DNA of 64,000 bases from Streptomyces sp. NBC_01451 (GCF_036227485.1 NZ_CP109479.1:372001-436000); one strand, 5' to 3'. Numbered from the stretch's first letter, positions 11,333 to 20,245 are shown. Made by a program: numbers and translations. The notes: generated by a model from the letters alone, not told the origin.

Positions 11333-11412
11333 AGCTTCGTCACCCCCTTGGCGGCGAGAGCCACCAGCGCGAACACCGCGATCGTGGTGACGACGAAGGC
11401 CAGATCGGCCAT
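11329..11412 (-). CDS. Small membrane peptide upstream of kdpF
   Basis: A 27-residue reading frame starting [20 protein letters not shown] and ending AKGVTKL. It has a strong ribosome-binding site (AGGAG six bases before the ATG at 11412), one predicted membrane span (about 5-22) and a positive C-terminus. Its stop overlaps the kdpF GTG, so kdpF translation is probably coupled to it. It is not KdpF itself, which follows. It may be an extra subunit of the pump or a leader peptide whose translation opens kdpF. I know of no described function. Confidence 0.7.
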   Translation of the reverse strand: MADLAFVVTTIAVFALVALAAKGVTKL

Positions 11413-11489
11413 CGAGAACTCCTGGAGTGAGGTTCTGCGAACAGGGACGATTAGAGGAAAGCGTCTCTTTGGCCGGATCGGACCGCACC

Positions 11490-11539
11490 TTGACGGCTCC
11501 CTTACGGCGGCGCCCACGGCTTTGACGGGACTCTTACGG
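11490..11539 (-). promoter_or_regulatory. Four-heptamer operator upstream of kdp
   Basis: Heptamers on the + strand are TTGACGG (11490), CTTACGG (11501), TTGACGG (11522) and CTTACGG (11533). Read along kdp transcription they are CCGTAAG/CCGTCAA direct repeats starting at 0, 11, 32 and 43. Direct repeats 11 bases apart are the usual footprint of an OmpR-family dimer, so this suggests two dimers on one face of the helix. It lies 78-127 bases upstream of the first kdp start codon. KdpE is the inferred ligand. Confidence 0.6.
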
Positions 11540-11576
11540 CGGCGATCAGTACCGTTGTGGCGGTCGGTGATCCGGC

Positions 11577-13418
11577 TCACAGGAGCCGGAAGCGGAGCCG
11601 GCAGATCACCGCGTCCGTCTCCCGCCGCACGGCGTGCGCGACGACTCCGCCCCGCTGGTTCTGCAGCAGCCGCTGCCACAGCCGCTCCGGTTCCGTCTCC
11701 GGGATCAGGACGGTGACGCGGGTGCCCGGCTCGGCGGCGGCCACCTCACGGACGTAGGCGGCTATCGGGCGGCCCAGACTGCGCCGCTCGCTGGTCACCC
11801 GGACGAGGGGCACACCCGGGTCCCACTGGGCCCAGGACCGTTCCAGGGCATGCAGCGCGGCCCGGTCCTCGGGATCCGGACAGCACACGGTGACCGCGCG
11901 GACCTCGTCGCCGAGGGAGGAGGCGGCCGTGAGCGCCTCCGACGTCAGCCTGGACAGGGACGAGACGGGCACGATCACCAGCGAGCGCTCACGGTGCGGG
12001 GCCTCGGGTATACGGCCCAGGCCGAGCCGTTCGCCGATCCGGCCATAGGCGCGGTGCACGGTCTCGAAGGCGGCCACCAGCAGCGGCAGGGCGATCACGA
12101 TCAGCCACGCGCCCTCGGTGAACTTCTCCACCGTGACGACGACGGTCGCGACGCCGGTGAGCAGCGCGCCGAAGCCGTTGAGCGCCGTCCTTGCCTGCCA
12201 TCCCCTCCCCCGCTCCCGGCGCCAGTGGAGGACCATGCCCACCTGGGCGACCGTGAACCCGACGAACACGCCGATCGCGAAGAGCGGGACCAGGGTGTTG
12301 GTGTCGCCGCCGGAGAACACCAGCAGCGCGGCCGAGACGGAGGCCAGCGCCAGGACGCCGTGCCGGTGGACCTGGCGGTCGGCCTTGAGGGCGAAGACGT
12401 GCGGCGCGTAGTTGTCCCGGGCGAGCAGTTTCAGCAGCACCGGAAGCCCGCCGAAGGACGTGTTCGCCGACAGGGCCAGCAGGATCATCGTCGCGAACTG
12501 GATGACGTAGAAGGCCCCGTTGTGGCCGAGGGAGGCGTCCGCGAGCTGGGCGAGGACGGTGACTCCCTCGACCGGCTGGAGGTGGAAGCGGCCGATGAGC
12601 ACCGACAGTCCGATGAGCATCAGGCCGAGGACGGCGCCGAGGGCGACCTCCGCCCGCTGGGCCCGCTTGACGCGCGGGACGCGGAAGGAAGGCACGGCGT
12701 TGGCGAGTGCCTCCACACCCGTCAGCGCGGCACAACCGGAGGCGAAGGCCTTCAGCAGGAGCAGCGCCCCCACGGCCGAGGCGTTGGCGGCGACCACCGA
12801 GGCATGACCGGCCGCGGTCACCGTACTGACCGGCTCGGACCGGAACAGCCCGACGGCGATGACGACGAGGATCGAGCCGACGAAGACGACCGTCGGCACG
12901 ATGAACACCCTTGCCGACTCCACGATCCCGCGCAGATTGACCGCCGTGATCAGGGCGAGAACGGCCAGGCACAGCCACAGCCGGTCGTCGTAGAGGGCCG
13001 GGAACGCCGACGTCAGGGCCGCCACACCGGCGGTGACGGCCACCGCGACGTTCAGGACGTAGTCCAGCACCAGCGAGGCCGCCGCCACCAGGCTCGTACG
13101 CGCCCCCAGGTGGGTCCTGGCCACCGCGTAGGAACCGCCGCCGTCCGGGAAGGCCGCGATCACCTGGCGGTAGGAGGCGACCAGCACCCCCAGCAGACCG
13201 GCGATCGCCAGCGTCACCGGCAGCGTGAAACCGAGCCCGTGCGCACCGGCGGCGGCCAGGACGAGGACGATCGCCTCGGGACCGTACGCCACCGACGCCA
13301 TCGCGTCCAGCGACAGAGCGGCGAGACCGGTGACGGCCGTCAGCCGGTGGCGCTCACCGGTATCAGGCGGCTCCTCGCCGGCCGGGACGGCGTTCGGCTC
13401 GGTGGTCAGAACGGACAT
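11577..13418 (-). CDS. KimA-like potassium uptake permease (APC superfamily)
   Basis: A 613-residue protein with an APC-type membrane core (about 20-440) and a soluble C-terminal region (about 445-613). The start of the core, LAALSLDAMASVAYGPEAI, and the segments FPDGGGSYAVARTHLG and VNLRGIVESARVF match the KimA (YdaO) potassium importer of Bacillus subtilis as I remember it. The genes next door encode another K+ system. I start at the ATG at 13418, with AAGGAG nine bases upstream; the longer open frame to 13667 is low-complexity. Annotation as an amino acid permease is the usual alternative. A four-heptamer array lies upstream. Confidence 0.75.
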   Translation of the reverse strand: MSVLTTEPNAVPAGEEPPDTGERHRLTAVTGLAALSLDAMASVAYGPEAIVLVLAAAGAHGLGFTLPVTLAIAGLLGVLVASYRQVIAAFPDGGGSYAVARTHLGARTSLVAAASLVLDYVLNVAVAVTAGVAALTSAFPALYDDRLWLCLAVLALITAVNLRGIVESARVFIVPTVVFVGSILVVIAVGLFRSEPVSTVTAAGHASVVAANASAVGALLLLKAFASGCAALTGVEALANAVPSFRVPRVKRAQRAEVALGAVLGLMLIGLSVLIGRFHLQPVEGVTVLAQLADASLGHNGAFYVIQFATMILLALSANTSFGGLPVLLKLLARDNYAPHVFALKADRQVHRHGVLALASVSAALLVFSGGDTNTLVPLFAIGVFVGFTVAQVGMVLHWRRERGRGWQARTALNGFGALLTGVATVVVTVEKFTEGAWLIVIALPLLVAAFETVHRAYGRIGERLGLGRIPEAPHRERSLVIVPVSSLSRLTSEALTAASSLGDEVRAVTVCCPDPEDRAALHALERSWAQWDPGVPLVRVTSERRSLGRPIAAYVREVAAAEPGTRVTVLIPETEPERLWQRLLQNQRGGVVAHAVRRETDAVICRLRFRLL

Positions 13419-13513
13419 GGACACGGACTCCTTCTTACCCCTGCCGCGTACGGGAGCTGAGAGGTGCGCGGCTGCGTCCAGTCTCTGTCCGTTTCCGCTA
13501 CATCCGGCGGTTC

Positions 13514-13563
13514 CTTGCGGCTTCCTCACGCCCAGCGGCCCGGCCCTGACGGAACCTTGACGG
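13514..13563 (-). promoter_or_regulatory. Four-heptamer operator between kimA-like gene and DUF1707 gene
   Basis: Heptamers CTTGCGG (13514), CTCACGC (13525), CTGACGG (13546) and TTGACGG (13557) start at 0, 11, 32 and 43, the same geometry as upstream of kdp and in the same orientation relative to the leftward K+ permease gene. The array is 96 bases from that gene's start and 74 bases from the rightward DUF1707 start, so it could serve either or both. Confidence 0.55.
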
Positions 13564-13636
13564 GCGGGTGAAGCGGACGGATTCCGGGGTCTCCGTCGGT
13601 GCTCGCGCGTCACCGGGTCGGCGCTGGAGTGCGGAA

Positions 13637-14176
13637 GTGACCTCCTCGCCCGTGAACTCGCCGTCACCGTCCAGCGAAGACGACCGCGACAGGGCCGTGC
13701 GGCGGCTGCGGGAGCCGTACGCCGAAGGGCACATCGCGCACGAGGAGTTGGACGTACGCCTCGACCAGGTGCTCACCGCCAGGGCGGACAGCGAACGCCT
13801 TTCGGCCCTGTCCTCACTCCCCGCCGCGAAGGCGGACCCCGCCGCCACGATCACCGCCGCCGGACGGATCAAGCGCGTCGGCTCATGGCGGGTGCCCCGG
13901 TTCCTCAAGGTCGCGTCCGCGTACGGCGGTGTGCGCCTGGACCTGTCCCGGGCGGTGATCGAGCATCCGGTGGTCGACATCGAGCTGCGGCTCGGCACCG
14001 GCAGGGCAAGAATCACGGTGCCGCGCGACGCGATCGTCGACTACGAGGATCTGCGGACCGGGTGGAAGGACACGCGGCACGGGCCCCGGCGCGACTCCCG
14101 ACCCGGCGGGCCGACGATCCGGATCTCCGGGACCATGGAGTACGGACGGCCGAGGATCCGCCACGCCCGGCGCTGA
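13637..14176 (+). CDS. DUF1707 domain protein
   Basis: About 179 residues from the GTG at 13637, which has GGAG upstream; a longer frame from 13568 is possible but would overlap the regulatory array. Residues about 15-65 form a DUF1707/SHOCT-like helical motif (DRAVRRLREPYAEGHIAHEELDVRL). The C-terminal half resembles a LiaF/cell-wall-response beta domain (GGVRLDLSRAVI, TVPRDAIVDYE). There is no membrane span or signal peptide. Family members in Streptomyces are uncharacterised, and a role in envelope or turgor stress would be a guess from the neighbours. Confidence 0.75.
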   Translation: MTSSPVNSPSPSSEDDRDRAVRRLREPYAEGHIAHEELDVRLDQVLTARADSERLSALSSLPAAKADPAATITAAGRIKRVGSWRVPRFLKVASAYGGVRLDLSRAVIEHPVVDIELRLGTGRARITVPRDAIVDYEDLRTGWKDTRHGPRRDSRPGGPTIRISGTMEYGRPRIRHARR

Positions 14177-14291
14177 CTCCGCCACGGTCACCGGCCGCCG
14201 CAGGCCCGCACTCCCCCACACGGCCCAGTACACAGCCGCTCCACCGCAACAGCCGTTCACCGAGGTGCCACCGGCGTTGCCACGGCCGGTC

Positions 14292-14309
14292 TTGACGCAA
14301 GCTTGACGC
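14292..14309 (+). promoter_or_regulatory. Heptamer pair TTGACGC x 2 upstream of APC permease
   Basis: Two perfect TTGACGC heptamers start at 14292 and 14303, 11 bases apart, 112 bases before the start of the APC-superfamily permease. This is one half of the four-heptamer array seen elsewhere in the island. No good second pair is present 32 bases away, and here the orientation relative to the gene is reversed. Probably a weaker or single-dimer site of the same regulator. Confidence 0.4.
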
Positions 14310-14420
14310 CGACCTGTGATCCACACCTCCGCCCCGACGTCACTCTCTGCATACGCTGGTGCCGCCGTCCGCGTGATGGCCGATGCCCCACGCCGAGCCG
14401 CACACCGGGAGAGCACGCCG

Positions 14421-16376
14421 ATGGCCACCACCGAACACCCGCCGCCGAGCCGTCTGCGGACGTGGATGCTCCAGGGCCTGTCCGACATGGGCAGAAGCGG
14501 TGGCCTCACGGGCCCGCACGCCCAGCCCGAGCCCGCGCACAAGGGCCAACGGTGGTGGCGGGTGATGTGCCTGACCGGCGTCGACTACTTCTCAACCCTC
14601 GGTTACCAGCCCGGCATCGCGGCCCTCGCGGCCGGTCTCCTCTCCCCCGTCGCGACCATCGTGCTCGTCGTGGTCACCCTGGCGGGCGCCCTGCCGGTCT
14701 ACCGCCGTGTCGCCGAGGAGAGCCCGCACGGTGAGGGCTCCATCGCGATGCTGGAACGGCTGCTGTCCTTCTGGCAGGGCAAGCTGTTCGTCCTGACCCT
14801 GCTGGGCTTCGCCGCCACCGACTTCCTCATCACCATCACGCTCTCGGCCGCCGACGCCTCGACCCACCTGGTCGAGAACCCGCACCTGACCAACGCCCTG
14901 CACGACAAGCAGGTGCTGATCACCATGATCCTCGTCGCCCTGCTCGGCGCGGTCTTCCTCAAGGGCTTCCTGGAGGCCATCGGCGTCGCGGTGGCCCTGG
15001 TCGCCGTCTACCTGGGGCTGAACGTCGTGGTGGTCGCCGTGGGCCTGTGGCACGTCATCACCGAGGGTCACGTCATCACCGACTGGTCCAGTGCCCTGAC
15101 CGCCGAACACGGCAACGTCTTCGTCATGGTCGGCGTGGCGCTGATCGTCTTCCCCAAGCTCGCGCTCGGCCTGTCCGGTTTCGAGACCGGCGTCGCGGTG
15201 ATGCCGCACGTCAAGGGCGACGACAGCGACACGGAGGAGAGCCCGAAGGGCCGCATACGGGAGACGAAGAAGCTGCTGACCGCCGCCGCGGTCGTCATGA
15301 GCGTGTTCCTGATCGCCACCAGCTTCATCACCACCCTGCTGATCCCGGAGAAGGAGTTCGAGTCCGGCGGCAAGGCCAACGGCCGTGCCCTGGCCTACCT
15401 GTCCCACGAGTACCTGGGCAACGCCTTCGGCACGGCCTACGACGTGTCGACGATCGCGATCCTGTGGTTCGCGGGCGCCTCCGCGATGGCCGGCCTGCTC
15501 AACCTGATGCCCCGCTACCTGCCCCGCTACGGCATGGCCCCGCACTGGGCACGGGCCGTACGCCCGATGGTCATCGTCTTCACACTCATCGCCTTCCTCG
15601 TCACCTGGATCTTCGACGCGGACGTGGACAAGCAGGGCGGCGCGTACGCCACCGGCGTGCTCGTGCTGATCAGCTCGGCGGCGATCGCCGTGACCATCGC
15701 CGCCCGCAAGGCCGGCCAGCGCGGCTGGACGATCGGATTCGCCGTCATCTCGGCGATGTTCCTCTACGTCACCGTCGTGAACGTCATCGAGCGCCCCGAC
15801 GGCGTCAAGATCGGCGCCTGCTTCATCGCCGGCATCATCCTGGTCTCGCTGCTGTCCCGGCTGGCCCGCGCCTTCGAACTCCGCGTCACCAGCCTGACCC
15901 TCGACCCGATGGCGGAACGATTCATCCGGGACATGGCCAGCCGCAAGATCCGGCTCATCGCCAACGAGCCCGACCAGCGCGACAAGGCCGAGTACCGCGA
16001 CAAGATCGAGCAGATCCGGGCCGACAACGACATGCCCGAGCAGGAGGACTTCGTCTTCGTCGAGGTGACGGTCACCGACCCCTCCGAGTTCGAGGCGGGC
16101 CTGACGGTGCGCGGCGAGGTGCTGCACAACCGCTACCGCGTCCTGACCCTGGAGTCCGCGTCCATCCCCAACGCCCTCGCCGCGCTGCTCCTGCACGTCC
16201 GCGACGAGACGGGCCGTATCCCGCACATCTACTTCGAGTGGACCGAGGGCGGTCCCTTCGCCAACTTCCTGCGCTTCTTCCTCTTCGGACAGGGCGAGGT
16301 CGCCCCCGTCACCCGAGAAGTCCTGCGCGAGGCGGAACCGGACCGCGCCCGCCGTCCCCGCGTCCACACCGGCTGA
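14421..16376 (+). CDS. APC-superfamily permease, possible cation/K+ transporter
   Basis: A 651-residue protein with about twelve membrane spans (about 45-510) and a soluble C-terminal domain (about 515-651). The first span region reads [20 protein letters not shown]. The soluble end includes [20 protein letters not shown] and [21 protein letters not shown]. It is commonly annotated as an amino acid permease. I lean to cation uptake because it lies in a K+ island, shares the heptamer pair and has a large cytosolic tail like KUP and KimA. The ATG at 14421 follows GGGAGAG; the frame upstream of it is unlikely to be translated. Confidence 0.7.
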   Translation: MATTEHPPPSRLRTWMLQGLSDMGRSGGLTGPHAQPEPAHKGQRWWRVMCLTGVDYFSTLGYQPGIAALAAGLLSPVATIVLVVVTLAGALPVYRRVAEESPHGEGSIAMLERLLSFWQGKLFVLTLLGFAATDFLITITLSAADASTHLVENPHLTNALHDKQVLITMILVALLGAVFLKGFLEAIGVAVALVAVYLGLNVVVVAVGLWHVITEGHVITDWSSALTAEHGNVFVMVGVALIVFPKLALGLSGFETGVAVMPHVKGDDSDTEESPKGRIRETKKLLTAAAVVMSVFLIATSFITTLLIPEKEFESGGKANGRALAYLSHEYLGNAFGTAYDVSTIAILWFAGASAMAGLLNLMPRYLPRYGMAPHWARAVRPMVIVFTLIAFLVTWIFDADVDKQGGAYATGVLVLISSAAIAVTIAARKAGQRGWTIGFAVISAMFLYVTVVNVIERPDGVKIGACFIAGIILVSLLSRLARAFELRVTSLTLDPMAERFIRDMASRKIRLIANEPDQRDKAEYRDKIEQIRADNDMPEQEDFVFVEVTVTDPSEFEAGLTVRGEVLHNRYRVLTLESASIPNALAALLLHVRDETGRIPHIYFEWTEGGPFANFLRFFLFGQGEVAPVTREVLREAEPDRARRPRVHTG

Positions 16377-16387
16377 CCCGGGCGCTC

Positions 16388-16437
16388 CCATCAGGCTTCC
16401 GTCAGGGTTCGCGCGTGCGGCATCAGGGTCCGGTCGG
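16388..16437 (+). promoter_or_regulatory. Four-heptamer operator, inverted orientation
   Basis: On the + strand CCATCAG (16388), CCGTCAG (16399), GCATCAG (16420) and CGGTCGG (16431) start at 0, 11, 32 and 43. These are reverse complements of the heptamers upstream of kdp, so the array points rightward toward the repeat protein at 16848, about 410 bases away. The rest of the 471-base gap holds nothing else that I recognise. The gap may contain a long leader or an unseen promoter. Confidence 0.5.
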
Positions 16438-16847
16438 CGACCACCGCCCGGCCGCGCACAGCCGTCTGGCGTCAGCCGCACGGCACCCTGGCCGCGGCGC
16501 CGTCACCGGCCTGACCGGACCCCGGCCGGGAACCTCGGCACGGGACGGCGGTGCGCACCCGCACCGCCGGTGAACACATGGCCCGGCTGGGACTCGGCCC
16601 GATCGGCAGCCTCACTCCTCGGCCCCGACCTCCGCCAAGAGCCTGCCGCACTGTTTCCGGGAGGACCTCACCCTCCTCGCAGCCACCCTGCCGAAGGGCC
16701 GATACCCGGAGGTGGCCGCACCTGCCGAGGTTCGCGCCGACCGCCTGCCCGTCCGGCCGACGCGCCGGAGACACACCTCAATGCCCCGCGCCCCCGGGAC
16801 ACCTGTCCCCGCCTCGCGAACAGCCCCGTACAGAGAGGTCGCCCACG

Positions 16848-17219
16848 ATGACCGAGCACGGCCCGAACACCCAGTCCGCCCAGTCCGCCCTGTCCTCGCT
16901 ACGGGACCGGGCGGCGCAGGGTGTCCCCGGTGCGGTCGAGGAGCTGACCGGACTCGCCGCCGAACTCGGCGACATGAACGAACTGCGCCGTCTCGCGGAC
17001 GCGGGCCACGCCGACGCGACCGACGAGCTCATCCAACTCGCGTCGGAGCGGGGCGACCTCGCGGAGCTTCGGCGCCTGGCGGACGGGGGCAACGCCACGG
17101 CCACCGACCAGCTGATCGAACTCGCCACCGAGCTGGACGACTTGGCCGAGCTGCGGCGCCTGGCCGACCGCGGCAATGTCACCGCGGCCGAGCAGCTCGC
17201 GGAACTGACCGCCGAGTGA
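16848..17219 (+). CDS. Helical repeat protein with 28-residue repeats
   Basis: A 123-residue acidic, soluble protein with AGAGAGG before its ATG. After about 40 residues it consists of near-identical 28-residue helical repeats, each starting ELRRLAD-xGxxxATDxLIxLAxE (starting near residues 46, 74 and 102; the last is cut short). The pattern is two short helices per repeat, like HEAT- or Sel1-type solenoids, which bind proteins. No catalytic motif is present. A heptamer array upstream and the K+ cluster on the left hint at a regulatory partner of a transporter or kinase, but that is speculation. Confidence 0.75.
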   Translation: MTEHGPNTQSAQSALSSLRDRAAQGVPGAVEELTGLAAELGDMNELRRLADAGHADATDELIQLASERGDLAELRRLADGGNATATDQLIELATELDDLAELRRLADRGNVTAAEQLAELTAE

Positions 17220-17285
17220 CCTGTACCCGAGCCTGCCGGCAGCGGCCTCGCCCGAGGACGGCACCCCCGCCGGACACCTTGAACA

Positions 17286-17314
17286 GGCGGGCCGGTACCT
17301 CGCACCGGCCCGCC
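17286..17314. terminator. Bidirectional hairpin between convergent genes
   Basis: Perfect 11-base arms (17286-17296 and 17304-17314) with a 7-base loop, between the stop of the repeat protein and the stop of the leftward alpha-oxoamine synthase. Confidence 0.65.
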
Positions 17315-17353
17315 CGGGCAATCGCCCAGCGGCGGGGCAGGAACCCGTAGGCC

Positions 17354-18688
17354 TCAGCGGTCGGCCTGTCGAGCCTCGCGGATGCACGTGTCGAGGATGT
17401 CGACGGCCGTGTCGACGTCGTCGTCGCTGTGGTCCGCCATGGCCTGTAGACGGAAGCGCGCTGCGTCGGAGGCGACCGCGGGCTGCTCGACGAGATGCGC
17501 GACGAGCCCGGCCCGGGCGATGAGGCCGGAAGCCGTACGGCCGGTGGGCGTGTCGCCGATGAGGACCGGCACGACCGGGCAGACCACGTCGCCCATGACC
17601 TCCAGGCCCCGCGCCGTCAGCCCCGCGCGCAGCCGGGTGGCGACGGCCTCGACCGCCCTCCTCCGCCGGGCGCCCTCCGGCGAGGTCACCACGGACAGGG
17701 CGGCCAGGGCCACCGCGGTCTGTACGGGGGTGATGGCGCTGGAGAAGGTCTGCGGGCCGCCGAACATCCGCACGTACTCCCGCGCCGAGGCGGACGGCGT
17801 GGCCAGGAAGCCGCCGGTGGTGGCGAACGTCTTCGAGAAGGCGCCGACGACGAAGTCGACCTCTCCGAGGATGCCGTGCACCTCCGGCTGACCGCCGCCG
17901 TGTTCGCCCATGGCGCCGAAGTCGTGGGCGACGTCGACCATCAGCTGGGCGCCGTACTCGCGGCAGATGCCGAGGAGTCCGGCCAGGTGCGGGGTGTCGG
18001 AGTCCATGGAGAACACGCCCTCGGTGACGACGAGGACGGCGTTGGTGGTGTCGGTCGCACGGATCCCGGCCAGTTGCCGCCGCACGGCGTCGTTGTCGAG
18101 GTGCCGGAAGAACCGCACCTTCGCCCCGCCGGCGGCGGCGCCCTGGCGCAGCGAGTCGTGGGACAGACTGTCGAGCAGGACGTGGTCACGGCGGTGCGTC
18201 AACGACCGGATGGTGCCGAAGCCGGCCGCCCAGCCGGTCGGGAAGAGCGCCACGTGGTCGGTGCGCAGGGCCTCGCCCAGTCCGGCCTCCAGTGCCTTGC
18301 TGATCGGGGTGGCGCCGCCCAGGGCTGGGGAACCCGCGGTGAGCGGGCCGTAGTCGCGCAGGGCCTGGTGCGCGGCGTCGAGGACGGCCGGGTGCGCCGT
18401 GAGGGACAGGTAGTCCTGACCGCCGAAGTTGGGGCCACGGGTGACCACTCCGGTGTCGGACACGACGGTGGCCCGGGTGCTCAGGCGGGTGTCGTAGCGG
18501 CGGAAGTACGGCCACAGGTCGGCCTGTTGGCGGTCGAGCTGCCAGGCGAGGTAGGCGTCGTTGCGGGTGCCCAGGTCGGGCCCGGACACCGTGCGGAAAC
18601 GCATGATGTCCTTCTCACGGGCATCGGTCCGCCGGCTCCCGAGCGGCCCGGCCGCAGGGGTTGTGATGCCGGGCACAGTGGTCGTCAT
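17354..18688 (-). CDS. Alpha-oxoamine synthase family PLP enzyme
   Basis: A 444-residue fold-type I PLP enzyme of the family that condenses an amino acid with an acyl-CoA (5-aminolevulinate synthase, KBL, BioF, serine palmitoyltransferase). Landmarks: NFGGQDYLSLTAHP near the N-terminus, FPTGWAAGFGTI, the Asp of VDVAHDFGAMGEHGG that pairs with the cofactor, and GAFSKTFATTGGFLA, whose Lys forms the aldimine. Two starts are plausible: ATG 18688 after GAGGAG, and ATG 18604 after AAGGA. No acyl carrier or sphingolipid genes are nearby, so the substrate is open. A complete heptamer array lies upstream. Confidence 0.8.
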   Translation of the reverse strand: MTTTVPGITTPAAGPLGSRRTDAREKDIMRFRTVSGPDLGTRNDAYLAWQLDRQQADLWPYFRRYDTRLSTRATVVSDTGVVTRGPNFGGQDYLSLTAHPAVLDAAHQALRDYGPLTAGSPALGGATPISKALEAGLGEALRTDHVALFPTGWAAGFGTIRSLTHRRDHVLLDSLSHDSLRQGAAAGGAKVRFFRHLDNDAVRRQLAGIRATDTTNAVLVVTEGVFSMDSDTPHLAGLLGICREYGAQLMVDVAHDFGAMGEHGGGQPEVHGILGEVDFVVGAFSKTFATTGGFLATPSASAREYVRMFGGPQTFSSAITPVQTAVALAALSVVTSPEGARRRRAVEAVATRLRAGLTARGLEVMGDVVCPVVPVLIGDTPTGRTASGLIARAGLVAHLVEQPAVASDAARFRLQAMADHSDDDVDTAVDILDTCIREARQADR

Positions 18689-18794
18689 GGTCGTCGTCTC
18701 CTCGGGACGGGCTGGTGAGCCCGCTGCGTGGGGGTGCGCCCCGATCAGGGGCTGCTACGACGCTACGACCGGAATGCCGGACAACTCCTGGCCG

Positions 18795-18844
18795 CTGACG
18801 GTCCCTTGATCTGCGGGACGCCTTTCCTGACGCCGGTTTGACGC
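18795..18844 (-). promoter_or_regulatory. Four-heptamer operator upstream of alpha-oxoamine synthase
   Basis: CTGACGG (18795), TTGATCT (18806), CTGACGC (18827) and TTGACGC (18838) start at 0, 11, 32 and 43, exactly the kdp geometry and orientation relative to the leftward gene. The array is 107 bases from that gene's upstream start. The remaining 370 bases up to the MHYT gene contain no other feature I can name; a diverging promoter for the MHYT gene presumably lies there. Confidence 0.55.
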
Positions 18845-19214
18845 GCCCGGTGGCTCGGTCGCCGCGCCTGCCGGTCGCCGCGCCTGCTTGTTGCCGGGCC
18901 GGGCGCGCCGAGGGGAACGACGGTGCCGCAGTGTCGCAGTCTCCCGTGGCTCCGACGGGGCTGCTTTGCGGTGAAGAATGGCGAAGTATCGATTCGGCGA
19001 ACGATTGTGAGCAATGTGGAGGAGGTGTGCGCTTGATGTGATTGAATCAAGCGGAACTTGGCCAAATGGCTTGATCTGCTTGCCCGGCTGTCCCTGCCCT
19101 GCTTCTCCGGCTGGACCGCCGTGCGCCGTGGTCATGTCCGTCCGAGGCCGGGCGGGCGCGTGCGTCACTCCGAGTCGACGGTGCCGCCCGCCCTCGCACG
19201 TGAAGGGAACTCGT

Positions 19215-20054
19215 ATGACCGCCACCGTCTCCAACTTTCACTACGGTGCCGTGACCCCGGTGGCCGCCTACCTGATGGCCTGCCTCGGCGCGGCGCTCGG
19301 GCTGCGGTGCACGACGCGGTCGCTGCGGCGCCCCCACCGAAGAGCCGGCTGGCTGGCGCTGGGTGCCGTATCGATCGGCTGCGGCATCTGGACCATGCAC
19401 TTCATCGCCATGATCGGGTTCAGCGTCCAGGGCGCCCTGGTCAGTTACGACCCGACGAAAACACTCCTCAGTCTCGCGGTCGCGATCGCCGTCGTCGCCG
19501 TCGGCGTCTTCCTCGTCGGCTACCGGGGCGGTTCACCGGCGAACCTGGGCATGGCGGGCACGATCACCGGTATCGGGGTCGCGGCCATGCACTACCTCGG
19601 CATGGCCGCCATCCACACCAACGGCGGCCTCCACTACGACGCGGGAACCGTGGCGCTGTCCGTCGCGATCGCCGTCGCCGCCGCCACCGCGGCTCTGTGG
19701 GCGGCCGTCTCCATCCACCGACTCTGGGCGAGCCTCGGAGCGAGCCTGGTCATGGGCGTGGCCGTGACCGGTATGCACTACACGGGCATGGCCGCGGTCT
19801 CCGTCCACCTCACCGGCGAGTCCGCCGTCTCCCAGTCGTCCACCAGCCTGATGTCGTTCCTCCTGGCCATGCTCGCCGGCCCGCTCACCGTGCTCCTGAT
19901 CGCCGGCGCGATCGTCATGTTCGACCCGGACATGATGCTCGGCGACGACGAATGGGACCGGCCGGCGTACACGCCCTACGACTCCGGTGACAGCTTTCCC
20001 GTACAGCAGTCCGCGCAGCATCCCGCCCAGCCGCCGCAGCGCTACGGCTCCTGA
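19215..20054 (+). CDS. MHYT-domain integral membrane sensor
   Basis: A 279-residue protein with about seven membrane spans and three MHYT repeats, each carrying the M-H-x-x-x-M signature: WTMHFIAM (61-66), AAMHYLGM and TGMHYTGM. MHYT domains are proposed to bind copper through Met and His at the outer membrane face and to sense O2, CO or NO. Here there is no GGDEF, EAL or kinase domain, only a short cytoplasmic tail rich in Pro and Gln. The ATG at 19215 follows AAGGGAAC. Whatever it signals to must be a separate protein. Confidence 0.9.
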   Translation: MTATVSNFHYGAVTPVAAYLMACLGAALGLRCTTRSLRRPHRRAGWLALGAVSIGCGIWTMHFIAMIGFSVQGALVSYDPTKTLLSLAVAIAVVAVGVFLVGYRGGSPANLGMAGTITGIGVAAMHYLGMAAIHTNGGLHYDAGTVALSVAIAVAAATAALWAAVSIHRLWASLGASLVMGVAVTGMHYTGMAAVSVHLTGESAVSQSSTSLMSFLLAMLAGPLTVLLIAGAIVMFDPDMMLGDDEWDRPAYTPYDSGDSFPVQQSAQHPAQPPQRYGS

Positions 20055-20245
20055 GGACCGGTCCGGAACGGTCCGCTCCCCCGCAGAGTTGCTCGCCGAC
20101 ATCTCCATCGACTCCACCGTCCTCGCCCGGTCGATGAGCCACATCGCCTTCGCCCACCACGGCCGGCCTCGGCAGTACCGCCCTCATGCTCCTCAGCGCA
20201 CTTCACCAACGCCCCGGCCAGACCGTCGGCGAGCTCGTCGGCACC

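Noticed and set aside
11490..11539. Reading the kdp heptamers as a Streptomyces PhoP box
   Set aside because: The 11-base period fits, but the word is CCGTCAA/CCGTAAG rather than GTTCACC, and KdpE is encoded adjacent. A PhoP contribution is not excluded.
13418..13637. A c-di-AMP (ydaO) riboswitch upstream of the KimA-like gene
   Set aside because: B. subtilis kimA has one, but I could not trace its conserved helices here; the 96 bases between the array and the start are also short for it.
13419..13667. N-terminal extension of the KimA-like permease
   Set aside because: It crosses the regulatory array, is low-complexity, and a good ribosome-binding site lies before the internal ATG at 13418.
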